Shown one piece after another: positions 21,441 to 35,689 of a stretch of 64,000 nt of DNA. The stretch spans positions 3,427,501-3,491,500 of the forward strand of contig JAFREQ010000040.1 in the NCBI GenBank assembly GCA_025331565.1. Direction: 5' to 3'. The DNA is from Holacanthus passer (lineage: Eukaryota; Chordata; Actinopteri; Pomacanthidae). A program made the position numbers and the translations under genes. The number at the start of each line of letters is the position of its first letter. The stretch's first letter is position 1. Below the pieces are notes generated by a model. That model did no database searches and was not told where the DNA came from. It saw only the letters and a program-made list of their open reading frames with translations.

Positions 21441-23540
21441 CTCCGATTAAACTGGGTGGGGTTTTGTTGTCGAAGTTTGGTTGTTTGTTAACTTAAGTTT
21501 ACATGGTTAATGTAGGACTTGTAATGTTTTACGCTGAATACGAGCCACATGTTTGTCACTGCATAATGCTCACTATTAAACTTCCAACAGACCTGAAGCC
21601 TAAAGGTGGTTATTATGTGGAGCTTTTGTTTAATTTTATTCTGTCATAAAATCACCATACACTTAATAAATTTGTCCCAATATTCACAAAACAAGAACAA
21701 AAAGGAAGAAAAATAATTACACATTCAGTCATACATTGGACATGGACATGCAAGGTTATAAAGGAAAAAAAATGCAGAGAGAAAACTACAAAAATATAAA
21801 GCATGAAACAGGAAATAAACACAATACACAAAATAAAGATGTACTCTTTGGGGGTTTTCAGGAAAAAGACTGATAAACTGCTGCAGCCTTAAACACTATA
21901 GAATGAAACCAAAATCAATTACAGTAGTATATGTAGTTACTATAGCTAATTAGAAATGTCTGTATATTTCATTTAGTAACTCAAGAAAAAGTTAATGTAG
22001 TGTTGAGTCACACTTTAAAGATAGTACAACTTCCACACTGAGTCCTGGCCCGACAACGTGATGAACTTCACCCCATTCTTGCTTGTGAATGAGTCTTTCC
22101 ATGATGAACCTTTCATACCCAATCATGACACTGTCACCTGTTACCAATGAACCTGTTTACCTGTGGAATGATCTAAACATGTTACTGCCATCAAATTCAG
22201 TATTATATATATATGATTCTTGTGTGATAAACTATTTTAAATTTTAATCATTTGAATTTTACATATGCATTCTTTATGTCAGATGCATACACTCCTAAAA
22301 CTGATCATTCATGTGGACAGACACACGTCCACTGAGTGCCCTCCTCATAAGATGAACTCTGTGTTGGTGCTCCCCTGTCCAGTGTTGGAAGGTAGAAGAG
22401 CTCAGTCTGAGGCTGTAAACAGTTTATCCACAAGGGGGAAGCAGAGTCACTAGTCTGGAGCCGGTGACCATCAGCAGGGTGTTTCCATTTCTAAACTCTT
22501 GGTACAAGTTTTAAGGAAATTACAAATAAAAGTTGATGGGGATGGATTCTAATCACACCCTAACACTTTGTGATGAACAGTAACTGGTCTAATAAAGCCA
22601 CATGTGTTGTGTCTAAGTACAATAAAACCTAATATGAGGAGAAAAAATGTATTAGTGGAGCATTTGCCTGCCAAGTAGAAATACATGCCAATGGTTATCA
22701 AGAGGGAGACCGTCTCTCCCTGCATCACTGACTCATTCCATGTAACTATATTTGTGTGATAAATAAGGTGCATGTTCATGATAAGGAGACGTGAGTAACC
22801 GCCAATAACGACATCATTGCTGTTTTGCATCAGCCTGCAAGGCCGAATCTGTCCGTCAGTCTTCTCTGTTTCACTCAGTGGCCCAAACTACACATTAATT
22901 CCAGCTTTACTCCATTAGTGTCAAACAAGCTGCAGTTTAAAAGCAGCGCACACACATCATGGTTAATGAGGCTAATCTTAAATGGCTGGTGTTCCCCCTA
23001 GTTAACTTTTTCATACATTATTAATCTGGTATAAAACAGTGCTGACAGATAATGAATGTAGTGCAGAATAGCTGCTAAATGTGGTTTTCTCTGCTTCAAC
23101 AAGACCATCAGAATCTATAAATATTGACTCAGATCTAATGGAAGTTTTAAATACTGAAACACAGAATACAGACGGAGATAGACAATTCAAGCTATTTCTG
23201 TTTAACCTCTTAAAATCCAGTTTCCCTGTATATTTCCTTTTTCTGTAAATAACTTTATAGCTGGTAAATGTTATTCAGTCCATCTGATTCAGTCCATCTG
23301 ACAGTATTACACATAAACTGTGTCAGTAAAGCATGTGTTAAATATTCAAATTCATTTTTTGATGACCGCACTGTTTCATTAAATTGAAATATTCTAGATG
23401 TCTTCTGCATCATTTTATACACACTTCCACTAGAATTTAAAATACATCTGTGTGTGTTTCAACAAAGTTTGGCTGCACAGCATCAGTTTTTACTGACTGA
23501 GCCACTATAGTGGGATGGTGGGGCAAGGAGGTAAAGGTGA

Positions 23541-23555
23541 CCACCAGAGGGCAGC
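23541..23555 (+). promoter_or_regulatory. CTCF-type binding motif
   Basis: CCACCAGAGGGCAGC fits the vertebrate CTCF core consensus (CCASYAGRKGGCRSY) at every position. It lies 2.1 kb upstream of the anp32a promoter, at the edge of the gene-free interval. Confidence 0.45.
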
Positions 23556-24269
23556 TCTGTCCTTCTTCCTCTCAGGAAAACACCCAGTCAGACCTGACTG
23601 AGCCCAGCAGGACATGAAATTCCTGAACCTCATGAAAAACTATTCAAAGTGTAGTTGTTGTTCATACTAAATGAGCCTTACAGAGCAGCTGCATGACATA
23701 CTTTTAGCCTTAGATTCTTACAGAAACAACCACCAGAGCTGGGAGGGCAGGTGTTAATTACCAGCCCATAATGAAGTGAAGCTGTAAAATGATGGCATCA
23801 GTCTGCTCCTGTTGCTACCAACGTTCTTGTTTGACGCTGAGAGATCAGTGCAGAAACTTTAAAATCTAGTGCTTCTTTAATTCAGTGGCTGAAGAACCTC
23901 CTTGGAAATGTTTAGTGCAGGTGAAGCTTTTAGCTCAGAGGAATCTGTCTCTTCGATTGTGCCATCAGCTACAGACCAGTGCTTTTCTTTTGGGAGGGTT
24001 AATACAGTGAGGCCAAAAACAATGTGTCCGCCAGCAAGTATCCGGCAGTTTGCTGCAGCCTCATCTGGTTTGTATAAAGTCCACTGAATTAGACCTTTTA
24101 TTCAAATCCAGTGTGAGTGATGTCATGTTCACCAAAATGTTTGTCAGTTTGATTTTACCAGAAGGACAGTCAGATTTTCACAATAGTCACAATTACAGAA
24201 TTTACTCTGATTTAGCAAACATCTTAGCAATCCACCTCTGACAGTAAATGGCAGTAGTTAGTTTAGTTC

Positions 24270-24460
24270 AGGTTAGATTCAACTTTATTGTTATTGCACA
24301 TAGTACAAGTTCAGAGACAACAAAATGCAGCATCTAAACAGAATTGCAAAAAAGTAAAATGCAGCGCAATCTACATGGATAGAGATATATGTAAAAAACC
24401 GTTAGTATATGTGAATATGCTCAGATAAATATAACATGAGCAGTATTACCATCAGACAGA
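24270..24460 (-). mobile_element. LINE 3'-end fragment
   Basis: The plus strand reads GATTCAACTTTATTGTTATT, then ACAACAAAATGCAGC. This is the reverse of a retroelement 3' end and shares its layout with the 3' end of the LINE remnant at 35900 (TTTATTTATCATT, ACAACAAAATGCAAGC). No coding part remains. Confidence 0.5.
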
Positions 24461-25800
24461 TCAAGAGAAGAGCTTTCAAAAAGTTAGTAAAACACAAATG
24501 TCACACACAGTAGACATTATTATATTACATTATGTTTTGTTATTTTGGAACCTTTTTGGTTGTTTTTTTTATTTATTTATTTATTGGTGCAGTATGTGTT
24601 TGTGCATTTTGCTTTTGTTTCCATTATGGCTACTATTTTTTATTGTTTTACATGTGAATCTTGAGTATCTTGTTTAAAGATGGAGATGACTTGAATAACT
24701 AGTCTGAAAGACGTCGTTTGAGATCAAGTGTTTGTTTTCACTTGGCAGAGAGCTGTCGAGTTTTCTGGCAGGAGTTTGAGCTCATCCCTGGACGACAAAC
24801 ACTGGATTATTTCTATAAATCTTGGTTAATTTGGCAGAAAGACAAACATAATATGAGAAATCTTTTATGTATATTTGCCAGAGTGCCAGCTTCATCACGC
24901 TGTCTGGAATCACGTTAGGACACATATTAGTCTGGTTTAAACTACGTAACTTATCTTGAATACTGGAACACTAGAGATGCTTCTTTAATCTTGTTACTCC
25001 TTGGCACCTAACAGAAATCCACTGATATATGATTGCGTTGTCTGTAATATCAGTTGATTCACTGGTGTCTTATCATGACAGAAATTGCATCTGTGAAATG
25101 ACTTAAAAAATGGTTTAATAAGCCTGAGGCTGTTTATGGTCACAGGAGAGTAATTCTTGTTAAGATTGTTTGCAAAGTATGTGGCTCATCCAAATCCAGA
25201 TAATCCCAAATGTCTTCAACTCACAAGTCGTTGCTGCTGGAGAACACAGACACGAAAGTACTGGAGTGTGCAGACGTGTTTCTATGATTCTGTTTGAGAA
25301 AAGTCTTCTGATTTTCTGTGCGGGCGTTCTCTGTTGAGGATTCTCCGGTGCTGGACTTTAGATCTTCCTATATCAAAACAACCTGTTTAAGACTGAATCT
25401 TGAGACTAATATTTTCAGGAAATGCCAGCATTTCAAGCAAATCCTATGAATGCATCAGCCACTGCTTTATCAAATCATGTGTTTTTAAAACTGCTGTAAA
25501 ACTGCTTCTGCCCAGTGGAACACTAAGATTCACTATATTGGAAATACATTATTGATTTTGATTAATTATGTTACATTTACATTCAAATAAACATATTTAA
25601 TTATATTGTTACAAAGATGATACAGATAAGCACAGAAGGAAGCAATGCAACAGAAGTAATGCTCACAGGGCTTAAAAGATCTGCTAAAAGCTCAGTTTAA
25701 AACAACCAAATAAATAAATGGATAAAACAGATTCTGCATATAAACAAAACAGATAAAACAGACTGTGTTTCTCTATGTATGTATTATACATTAACATTAG

Positions 25801-25828
25801 GTGTGTGTGTGTGTATGTGTGTGTGTGT
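25801..25828. repeat. GT microsatellite
   Basis: GT dinucleotide tract with one TA interruption. Confidence 0.85.
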
Positions 25829-26040
25829 ATGAGTAGAAGTATACATTCATATGGTATGGTGGGTTAACATGTACATGACAGGTGAATCCATTCAAAAGTC
25901 ATTCAGTGTTTAAACCACTGTTACACTTTTATTTTGAAATTGAAGTTTAAAGTTAAAAGTTTAAATTCTGATTGTGTTTTGAATTGAGGTGGCAAGTAGC
26001 AGCCCTATCAGAGGTTGCATTGCTGTTGTATTAGATAGAT

Positions 26041-26235
26041 TGGCACAACATTTTGGTGGTTTCCAGACGATAAATCTTAGTGACTTTGATTATCCCCTGA
26101 TGTTTCATCTAGCGTCATCATAAGGTCAAAACTTAAATTTGTGGAATACTTTAATTTATGACCAGGTACCTGCAAAATAATGACATTCCCATTCACTGTA
26201 GCTGCACTTTCTGTTTGGTGCTAATTAGCAAAGCT
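26041..26235 (-). repeat. Dispersed 'GCTAACATG' repeat, copy 1
   Basis: It contains TTAGTGACTTTGATTATCCC, CATCTAGCGTCATCATAAGG and GGTGCTAATTAGCAAAG. These are the same ordered words as the copies at 31031 and (reversed) 39541. The family is non-coding and common in teleosts. Confidence 0.6.
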
Positions 26236-27143
26236 TTCTAAAAACACAAATTTTCATGTCTCATAATGTTTCAAGTCCAGTGGCAGCGAGAGCTTTATAT
26301 TGACGGATGAAATTTGCTGTGCATCAACCACAGTGCTGTCGATTGAGGTTTGCACCATTTTGATGCAGAGCTACTTTTAGAGACTATAACCACAGAATAC
26401 TTCACAAACAAATGGAATATGAGGCTCTGTATTAAAGAGTAAAACTGCTAATCCTGAATTTGGATGTGTGCACTGTATTTAGTTTTCATCAAAAGACCCT
26501 GCACAGCGATGGTGCAGCCCAACAGGTGTTTCCTCTCAGCTCTCTGTGGGTGTTTGCCGATTAAATGTTTGACTGACGTCTCTCACCTGTTGCACCTGTT
26601 AAGACACATTTTTATTCCTATTGGTATGTTAAACGTGATGGCCTCGTGTAATTCCATCATAACTTTGCCTCGCAGACCTTGTTCACAGCTTCAGGGTCCT
26701 GCCTCATATTGTCATAACTTGGAATCTATTTGTGTCTGTGATCGTCTCTGAGCTCTGTGTTCTTTTGTTTACAACAGAGACATCGTTAATATTATTAGTG
26801 ACATCTGTGCTTTACAGAGTTTGCAAAATATATGATTAACTTTTTTTTTCAGTCAATCTTCAGTCCCTGAAAATCTGCCATGGTTGTAAAGAAATGGTAA
26901 AAAAACATTCTTACAGTGTGATTGGCAAAAATGTAATAAAGGCAACAGATATGAATTTAATTGTGCATATTATTTGTGCCAAAGATGAAGGATGATCTAA
27001 ATAAAACTTCAATGAGATGTGCAGTTTGAGTTTCCTCCACAAAAATAGACTTGTTGAAAAAGGGCTTGTGAGTGAGTTCATTTGCCACAAGAGGGTGATA
27101 TTTGTTAAGGAGAGAAAGCAGCAATAGGCCACGTTGAGAAGTT

Positions 27144-27300
27144 TCAGAATCAGAATGGGTTTATTGCAAAGAAGGTTTTTTTTTTTTTTTTACCTACAAT
27201 GAATTTTCCATGATGTTTTAGTGCATAATAATCATACACATACGAAGTAGAAAATATAAAGAAAGAATACTCTAAGTCTATCAGCATAAATAGAAAATAA
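27144..27300 (-). mobile_element. Retroelement 3' tail (CAGAATCAG type)
   Basis: CAGAATCAGAATGGGTTTAT, a T run (27176-27191) and then ACCTACAATGAATTTTC and TAGAAAATATAAAGAAAGAA match the reversed 3' end of a common teleost retroelement that begins ATCAGAATCAG and targets tails of that kind. No coding part is present. Confidence 0.55.
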
Positions 27301-30300
27301 AGGATTGCTGAAGTCATATGTCAAGTCATAATGTCAATAGAAACTGCTGACAAGAAGCCTCATTTAAAAAAACAAAAAACAAAGTACATGTGTAAAAATA
27401 ATTCATGTATTTGAATCCTCAGTTCTAATTTTCTATTTTCTAAACTATTAAAAGCAATTCAACACTTTCTTTTGAATACATTTTAAAATCATGACTTATC
27501 AAGGCAAGTTAAACACGAACACATTGTTTTCGCAGTGACGACAGGGAGGAACAGAAATAATCAAGCTCTTCCACTTTTCTCCACATGGCAGCACTTTCTG
27601 TCGGTGGTAACCTCAAACTTAAGTGCTCACATACGGCAGGTTTTGCATAAAATCTTCCTCATAATGTTACTTAGTTGTCGGGTCTAATTAACTCCTCTCC
27701 CACCAGCAGCTGCCTGCAAATTAAAAAAAAAAACAACCTGAGCAGACTTGATTAGAATGAAGGTTTTCTCTCTGTTGGAGTTTGGAATAATTCTGGCAGC
27801 TTTCCTGGGCAGCAAACAGGTTTTTAGATGCAGATTTCAGACAGGTGTTCGTATATAAAGTGTAAAATCAAAACAGCAGCTGTACAGTCTAGACATCATT
27901 TTAAGGACTTATACCATATGAAGCAAAAGCACAAATCCTACTACTGTCAAAACACCTGCACATCAAGACATAGAAATAGGAAAATAATGAACTGATGTTG
28001 ATGCAAAATTATGGTCTGCACTGTTGGTGCATACGATCTATATTCTGAGGACAGAACGTGTATCTCAGTGACATTTCCTTCAGATAAGAGCAGAGTTATT
28101 TGGGATTCTGGATTTGGATCTGGCCTTGGGCAGATGTTGGAAACAACACTCCTTTCCAGTGCTTAAATATTCTGAGAGCATCTCAATTACACACCTCATA
28201 CTAATTGTAGCTCTCGGTTTAGCCAGCTGTTGGGTACAATTAATCAGCACCATGTTAATTGCTCATTGACATTAAAGTCAATATTGGAAAGGCTAATAGA
28301 TCGATTAAGCTATAACCTACAGAGCTGCAAAAACAAAGCAGTATATTGCCCCAACTAATCAATTCAAACGTAACAGTGCAGTCGACGTGTTTAAACATGC
28401 AGCTAGTGCGTCTCATTTATCTGCATCTGGAAGTCTCATATGAATGTGTCACATTTTCATTTTCAGAATAATCACTGTGTTTTGAAAATGAAGAAGCATT
28501 TGATGTGAGCAAGATTTTAATGCTTTTCATTGTAGTATTTAGGTTCATCTACAAAAATCCAGGTTTTTAGAATTCTTTAGATGTAGATGATGGTAATTAG
28601 TTTAATCTGTGAGTTATGTTTTGTAAATTACAGCAACACAGGTGAAAATTGTGCCATGTGCCGAGAAAAACATTATGTTGATGTATGCAACCTTTACTTA
28701 GCTTTTGCTCAAATCAAACCAGGCCACTGACTTTTCTGCCTTCACAGGGTCAAGAGTCAACACCTTGAATGTCAATTATTCAAAACAATATCAATATCTA
28801 TGAATTCTTTATAACCAGAGTGCACATACCTTTTTAAATCAGGTACTCAGGTGAATACCAGGAGACGGTGTTTGGTACTCACCCCATGCATAGAGTGGAC
28901 GAAATTGTCCTCAATGTCCTCGGCTTTAGCTGGATGGTGGACCTGCTTGGTAGATGACGAAGATGCACCTCCCAGTCCCTAGTTGAACCTCTGATTAGCT
29001 GCCTCCGGTGGAATGTGTATCAAAGCTGACAGACAAGTATGTGACATAAGTATTTGTCACTTTGTTCATTAGTCTTTGGAATCCTTGGATGCAGTTATTT
29101 TTCCATTTGCAGTATTAACCTCCTTTAATTTACTTACTTTAATGACTCACTGGATCCTTGTCAGTAATGGATTGGATAAGCATATTCTACATTTGTGGTG
29201 TCGGGCAGGAAATCAGCATTTTGAAGCGAGCTGTCTGCTGGTGCTCGGTCACCACTGGTTAGTCAGACCTGCTGAAATGTGTTGAGTGATCTTAGTAGGG
29301 TGAGTAATGCCATCAATGTGTCTTGTTTTAACTCTGTGGTGTCAGTCCATATGTGAATCAGATCCTTCTTAGGAGCCAGGAGGGTTGATGCTCAGCTATT
29401 GTGGTGCTGGGGAGTGCAGAGTTTGTGGTGTGAGGATTGTTGAGGACCTGTGGTGCCTTTAACCTGATAAAGAATATCTTCGGTCCACTTTTATCTATAA
29501 AAGAATTAGCCTCTTGTACCTCCTGCAAAATTAAACCGCTCTGCATGTGTGAGAACAGTGGGAGCTGGAACAAAATGAGCACTCACGACCGACCGCGTCA
29601 GTATGCATTCATTATTCATATTAATTGATTCTGGCAGGTTGGAGACAATACCTTGTAATGCAACACCCATGCAGGACAGGAAGACGATAAACACACACTC
29701 ATCTCCTCCAGCATGAATACCGAACAAGCTGCTTCCTGCTCACGTGATCTCACATCAACCTGGAACTGCAAGGAACCGCGTGACTCGTGTTTTATTCTTG
29801 ATGCTGGAGTGTGATTTAAATTGTTAGAGCATCATTGCGTTTATTGTGCACATAGAGTGGGACACACTTATTAGGCAGCCAAACAGAAATTGGGGCCTTT
29901 TGTGAGGATTGTGTGTGCAGTTCGTTTGTCAAGTTGATTGGTCGCACATTTTTCTAAGTATAAGCTGAATTTCTCATGCCCGAAAGTGCAAAAGATGCCC
30001 ACATCCAAAAACACAGAATAAAACGAATGCAGATTACTCTCGTGGGATGCGGACCAGCTTTAAGTGTTTTTCTGTTCATTATTTCAAGAATCTAAATAGC
30101 AAAAATTAACCGAGACCATGTTTTCTGCAGCATCCTTTTATTTAAACGCAAGGCTGCTAAGCTGACAAGAGGACGGATGAGACGTACACACTCATTTGGT
30201 AGAAGTGAAATGAGAAAAAAGAAGGTCACATGCATCTTGATGTAAATGGCAATGCACTCAGCATCGTGCCGCAATTAAAATTTAATGAGGCCTCTCCATT

Positions 30301-31030
30301 CTGCTCGGCGAGAGCAGTCAGATGTTACCGTGCAGACTCTCTGCTCTTCAGCCTCCCCTTTCCCGTCACCTACGAGCTTTTTTCCACCGGTGTGCAGTTT
30401 CTAAACAAACCGCATGAAAAATAATATTCAGGCTGCTTTAGAAAGAACTGCTGCTCAGGTTGATCTTGATCTGTAGAGATGGTGCTTGTGTTTCATCTGC
30501 TGGAGGATCAGAATTATCAATGTGACACCTAGTTCACGTAACAAGGGAAGATTTTAGATCTTCTCTTTGCTTTACTGTAGCTCCAGCATATGTGAACATT
30601 AGGAATATAAATCAGGGAAATAACATCCTTTCTGGTATTTAAGCAGCACCTGATGCATTTGCCTCTTGAAGCCTGCATGTATATACCTAAAATGTACACG
30701 CTGTCACTACATCCATCTCCCTCTGTGTCTATCTCTGTCTCACACACACACATTCACACATAACATCCCTGCCTGCGCCTAATCGTATTTCAACATGGTG
30801 GATGATGCATAATTACATATTTGCAGAGTGCTAATCTGCAGCAATGTCCTCGTGTTTATTATGAGGTGGAGGAGCATTTGACATAGATCTGATAATCTGT
30901 ACAGTATGCTGGGATGAGACAAGGAGGCTCAATGGCAACGGATGAGACATATTTTCATACAGCAAGTGTTTTCAGACTCGGTTGTTACTGAAGTGTTTTT
31001 AGCCATGTTACCAGCATGGATCTGTGAATG

Positions 31031-31380
31031 GGAATGTCAGTGGATGAATGGGTCGACTTCTCTGGTTCAGACTGAAATATCTCAACAGTCACTGGATGGA
31101 TCACCATGTACCTTTGTAAGGAATGACCACTGATGCCTATTGACACAGAGGTTCATGCTCCCTAGATGATGCACCTCTGACTTTTCCTCTACCAGCAGAT
31201 TGACATTTTTGGGTTTTGAGTCTCAACAACTATTGGGCAGACTAGAGCAGACTGTCATGCAATTTGGTACAGACACTCATGTTCATCTCAGGATGAACCG
31301 TAATAACTCTAGCATCACCATCAGGCCAAATTTTTATCATGTCCAAACTTTGATCTATGACCAAATACATCTAAAATTAA
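31031..31380 (-). repeat. Dispersed 'GCTAACATG' repeat, copy 2 (two tandem units)
   Basis: It begins with GTTCAGACTGAAATATCTCA and has two internal units, each with a CATGTTCATC/CATGCTCCC, then a CTCTGACTTTTCCTCTACC or TAGCATCACCATCAGG block. Same orientation as the copy at 26041. Confidence 0.55.
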
Positions 31381-31390
31381 TGAGTGTTCA

Positions 31391-31429
31391 CTATCTATCT
31401 ACCTATCTATTTATCTATCTATCTATCTT
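31391..31429. repeat. CTAT microsatellite
   Basis: About nine CTAT units with two substitutions, directly abutting the preceding dispersed repeat. Confidence 0.9.
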
Positions 31430-31799
31430 AGGTGATATACAAAACACATTCTCACAAAAATAAATGTCATCCTGTACTAGTATGTCTGCAGGCACAATCC
31501 TTATCCTCCACTGTAATGGCCTTCACTAACTCTTATTTCTTTCTGGAATTTTTTTTTTGTCATAGTCTGTCCACAGCAGCAGCGTCAGTAACATGATTGA
31601 CATGCATGAAGACAGCCACTTGTTCCTCTTAGAAAGAAGCATCATGTCCTCAGTCTCCTGAGAAAAAATATTCCAGGTTTCTGTTGAACTGCTCCGAAAA
31701 ATCGCTGCAGTAAAAGAGAGACGCTGCGGAGATAAATGAAATTATAATTTATCTGGTATCAAGAACTTTTGTAATTTGCATGACTTCTCCCTGTGTTAA

Positions 31800-31862
31800 T
31801 GTTTTAAAGGCCGGCCCTCATTTGCATAATTTCCATTATCCCAGAAGAAGTGGTACCAGCTT
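31800..31862. other. Candidate conserved element with octamer
   Basis: GGCCGGCCCTCATTTGCATA is a GC palindrome followed by an ATTTGCAT octamer (POU-type), then TTCCATTATCCCAG. It stands out from the AT-rich surroundings. Function is inferred only. Confidence 0.25.
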
Positions 31863-34059
31863 TATGAAGCCGCTCTCTTTTTTTTCTCTTGTACTCATCA
31901 GTTCCCACTCTCCTCTAGTAGGGAAATGGTCTCATTTAGTTTTACAATGAAAGATGTGGTTTTACTGTTTATGAGGGGGGAAAAATCCATATTGGTCACA
32001 ATTGAACAGCTCAGGATTTACAGAGCAAAGTTGTTGCCTTGTTGATGTTTTACACCCATCCCAAACCTTCTCATGAGGGGATGCTACAGCGGGTGTGATG
32101 CTGTTTTTAACAGGCAGTGCTTTGTTTTCAAGAAGCTGTCGAATGGTTCTCTAAGGTAATTCTCTGCAGTATAGTGATGATGGACAAAGTATAGAAACAG
32201 CATTTCATTGTCAGCTGTCTGAAAAGCCTGTTCTGTCTTGAAACCATTTCCATTTAAACTCTTTAATAGTTTGTCCTCAGTGTCTGCATGGCTGCAACAA
32301 TGGCAGTGCTCAGTACAGCTGTACTCTCCTATCCTCTGATGGTTCGTTTTGACTCCTCCACACCTCTCGCTGTCTTTTGACTTCTCGCCTGTAGGAGGTA
32401 AAGAAACAGGCAGGAATATGCAAGCACTGACTGTTTTCTCACTGCTGGAAAATTGGCACCCCTGCCAGACAAATGCAACTATAAAGCAATCAACACTCTT
32501 TATTGTTTGGCCTTGAATCTGAGCAGTTAGCAGACATTGAGTCAGTCCAATAGTTTGATATTTTGGGAAATGTGTGTATTTGCTTTCTTGCTACTGTAAG
32601 AGATTGATGAGAAAATCGATGCCACTCACTTATCAATCAGTCATTGTATCTGTACATTAAATAAGTTAAGTATGAAATAAGCCTATTTCCCAAAATATCA
32701 AACTCTTCCTTTTAGACAACCTGACCCTGCTAATTGTTTTGTTTGTTCAGGGCAAACAGTATTCCTTTAATATAAGTATCAAAAGTCAACTCCACAGATT
32801 TAACATTACACTTTTATAATATTAACAGTTTGAACAAATCTAAATTGATGCAGCAGAACCAGATATCTTCTTTTTTATTCCACACCTTCTCCTTGTTGTC
32901 TAAACCATTCAAACGCTTATGTACCAACGCTTTCTCCTACTGCTGCAAACGAAAAGCACTGGAGGAGAAAGTTATGTGCATATGCATGACCGACACAAGT
33001 AGGGTGTGTGTGTGTGTCACCAGTGTGTATCGACCTGTCTGTGAGGGAGGGTGTGGCCTGGTGACAATGAGCCATGAGCTGAAGTTATCCCCCTATCAAG
33101 CAACTGCGCCACCTGCCTACCTAATCAGCCTGAGATCATTGGCAGGACTTCTATAATGTGCAGAACAACTCAATTCCTTTTTTGTCAGCTTATTATATAT
33201 TTTAATTTAGTGCCAAAGTAAGGTAACACATGCTGAGCAGAATGGTCAGCCTCCAAACATAACAGGTGGCGTGAAAGCCAGTTGTCTCTTAAAGCGAATC
33301 ACGACAGGTTTCCTTTCGCTGAAACTGAGGATGATACTACACATGCATCCACTGAAAAGAGCACGGACTCAAATTTGTCAAAGGACGCTTTAGCTAAGTG
33401 ATGGATTGCAACTGAAAAAGCTGAGCTTTCATTCGGCTGTCAGGAGGAGCTGCCTGCTTCAGCACTTCTATAACCTCTTTAAAAATGAGCAGTTTTATGG
33501 TAATTGCCACAAAAGTATTAAAGTAATAAATAACAAGTGAATTTTCTGCAGGGGGAGTTTTTACATGTTTTGACAAAAGCGAGAAATCATATTGCTGTGA
33601 TTTGGGTTGACAGCTTTGACAAATGTTGATACTGAGCTGTGATTGTGATTGTGTCTCAGCAAATGCTTACGTAAAGTATTACCATTGTCAGCCGCTTTCT
33701 GTTGATATTTATTATTGTCATACCAGTTAACCAATATTCATTCTGACAAAATATCTCATCACATTTAATTTTGGATTTTAATGTGTGATTAAATCTCTAA
33801 TCTCTGACTCTGTAGTGTAGTTATCTGCACTGTCGGAGCTCAGGCTCTTGTTCAACAACTAGTGAGTTTATTTGCATTAATTTAAAGTGAGAGCAGAAGG
33901 TGTGGGAGTGGATTTGCATTTAAAGATAAAACCTGATGTGGATGGATGGATTCGCTTTAGAGAGTTTGTTTTACTCACTCATCAACCACATTTCTTTCAC
34001 TTGAAAATAATGAAATTCTAAGTAGTAGAGAAAAAATTCATCACCTCTTGCCCTCAATG

Positions 34060-35190
34060 ATTACTGATTTATCATCAAATCTTAGAAACAGCTTCTCCCA
34101 TCGACTTTCACCAACTAACTTCAATGATTTCTTCATCTAAACTATCAGTCTGTCTCTTGGATCCCATCCCAATGAGGCTGCTTAAAGAAGTTTTAGCCTT
34201 AGTTAGCACTTATTTACTAGATCAATAATCAATCTGTTTTTATTAACAATTCCACCGTCCTTTAAACTAACTGTAATTAAACCTCTTCTTAAAAATCCTA
34301 CTCTTGATTCAGAGGTTTTTGCCAACTACAGACTTATATCTACCTTCCCTTTCTCTGCAGTCACCAGTCAGCTGTGTGACTTTCTACATAACAATAGTTT
34401 ATTTGAGGATTTTCAGTCAGGATTTAGTTTGCATGATAACACAGAGTCCAAATGAGCTTCTAATTGCATCACACAGACTCATCTCTACATACCAAACGAG
34501 GAGTCATGGAGTTCCACAAGGTTCTGCATTTGATCAATTCTATTCACCTTATATATGCTTCCTTTAGGCAATATTATTGGGAAACACTCCATAAACTTTC
34601 AGAACACCAAACACCAATCTGTTGGCTAAACTTCAAACATGCTTCAAGGACACAAAACCTGGACCTGCAGTCTTCTGCTGTTTTCAGCTCAGATAAAAGT
34701 CAGGTTAAGTCAAGAATTATCTTTGATCAAAATATGCCCTTTAACACTCATGTTTTTTCAAAAAGATGCAGAATAACTAGTCTGTACATTTATTATCTCT
34801 CGGCTGGATTATTGAAATTACTTATTACTGATCCAGAAATGCTGCAGCATGGACAAGAACTAGGAAAAGAGATCATATTTCTTCCATATTAGTTTCCCTG
34901 CACCGTCCCCTGTAAAATCCAGAGTATAATTTAAAATCCTTGTCCTCGTCTACAAGGTCCTTAATGGTCAGGCACCATCATTATGTAAAGAACTTGTAGT
35001 ACCATATCACCCAGACAGAACATTGTCCTCCCACAATTCAGGGTTACCCGTGGTTCCTAGAGTCTCCAGAAGTAGAATGGGAGCCTTCAGCTACCGAGCT
35101 CCTTTCCTGTTGAACCACATCCCATTATGAAAAGTGCCCTAAGATAACTTCTGTTATAGTTTGACGCTATATAAATAATATTGACTTGAC
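34060..35190 (+). mobile_element. L2/Rex1-like LINE remnant, reverse transcriptase and 3' end
   Basis: Translating all plus frames gives broken reverse-transcriptase pieces in order: LLDPIPMRLLKEV (34155-34200), a FEDFQSGF-like piece (34400-34430), SHGVPQGSAF (34500-34535; catalytic-palm entry motif) and the C-terminal block ending in a proline- and arginine-rich tail (34930-35110). It closes with TTTGACGCTATATAAATAAT, the typical 3' UTR end of teleost L2/Rex1-type LINEs. Stops, frameshifts and loss of the FxDD region show it is dead and internally deleted. Confidence 0.8.
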
Positions 35191-35310
35191 TTTGTTCAAT
35201 GGTTAAACAGTACTTTCTTCTGGAGAGGAGGGTTTAGAAAATATTTATAAAATCAACACGGTGCTGTTCTCTCTTGGTGTCTCTCCGCAGTGCTCTACTT
35301 AAAGTAAATT

Positions 35311-35328
35311 AAAAAAAAAAAAAAAAAA
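35311..35328. repeat. Poly(A) tract
   Basis: 18 consecutive A, about 120 bp after the LINE 3' end at 35190; possibly a separate retroposition tail. Confidence 0.8.
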
Positions 35329-35670
35329 CACTGGAAGCCATAGCGCATGAATCTTTTATGACCTTGAGAGAGGTTGATAAAGTGAAAGACAAAAGAAGCT
35401 CTGCTCATAGTGCACTCTGAACACTCAGATCAATCAAATGTCGGCCAGACGGACTCATCTCTGTGCGGCATCTTAATCTGAGTGTCTGCGACTGAGTCAG
35501 TGCCTTTGAGGAGAGCATCGAGTGCTGAAGTGCTGTGGTTACATTACATATTGTTAAAGGGCCAGTAATGACATCTTAATATTATAAATTGCTTTAGCTG
35601 ACCTGCAGAAATGTAGAGATGTTATTCAACTCAAGCTTTGTTTAATAGTCTCTTCCCTACATCAAGTGTT

Positions 35671-35689
35671 TTGTTGTTGTTGTTGTTGT
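35671..35689. repeat. TTG trinucleotide repeat
   Basis: About six TTG units. Confidence 0.85.

Noticed and set aside
27061..27080. Second CTCF site (CCACAAGAGGGTGAT)
   Set aside because: It departs from the consensus at two informative positions; likewise CCACAAGGGGGAAG near 22429.
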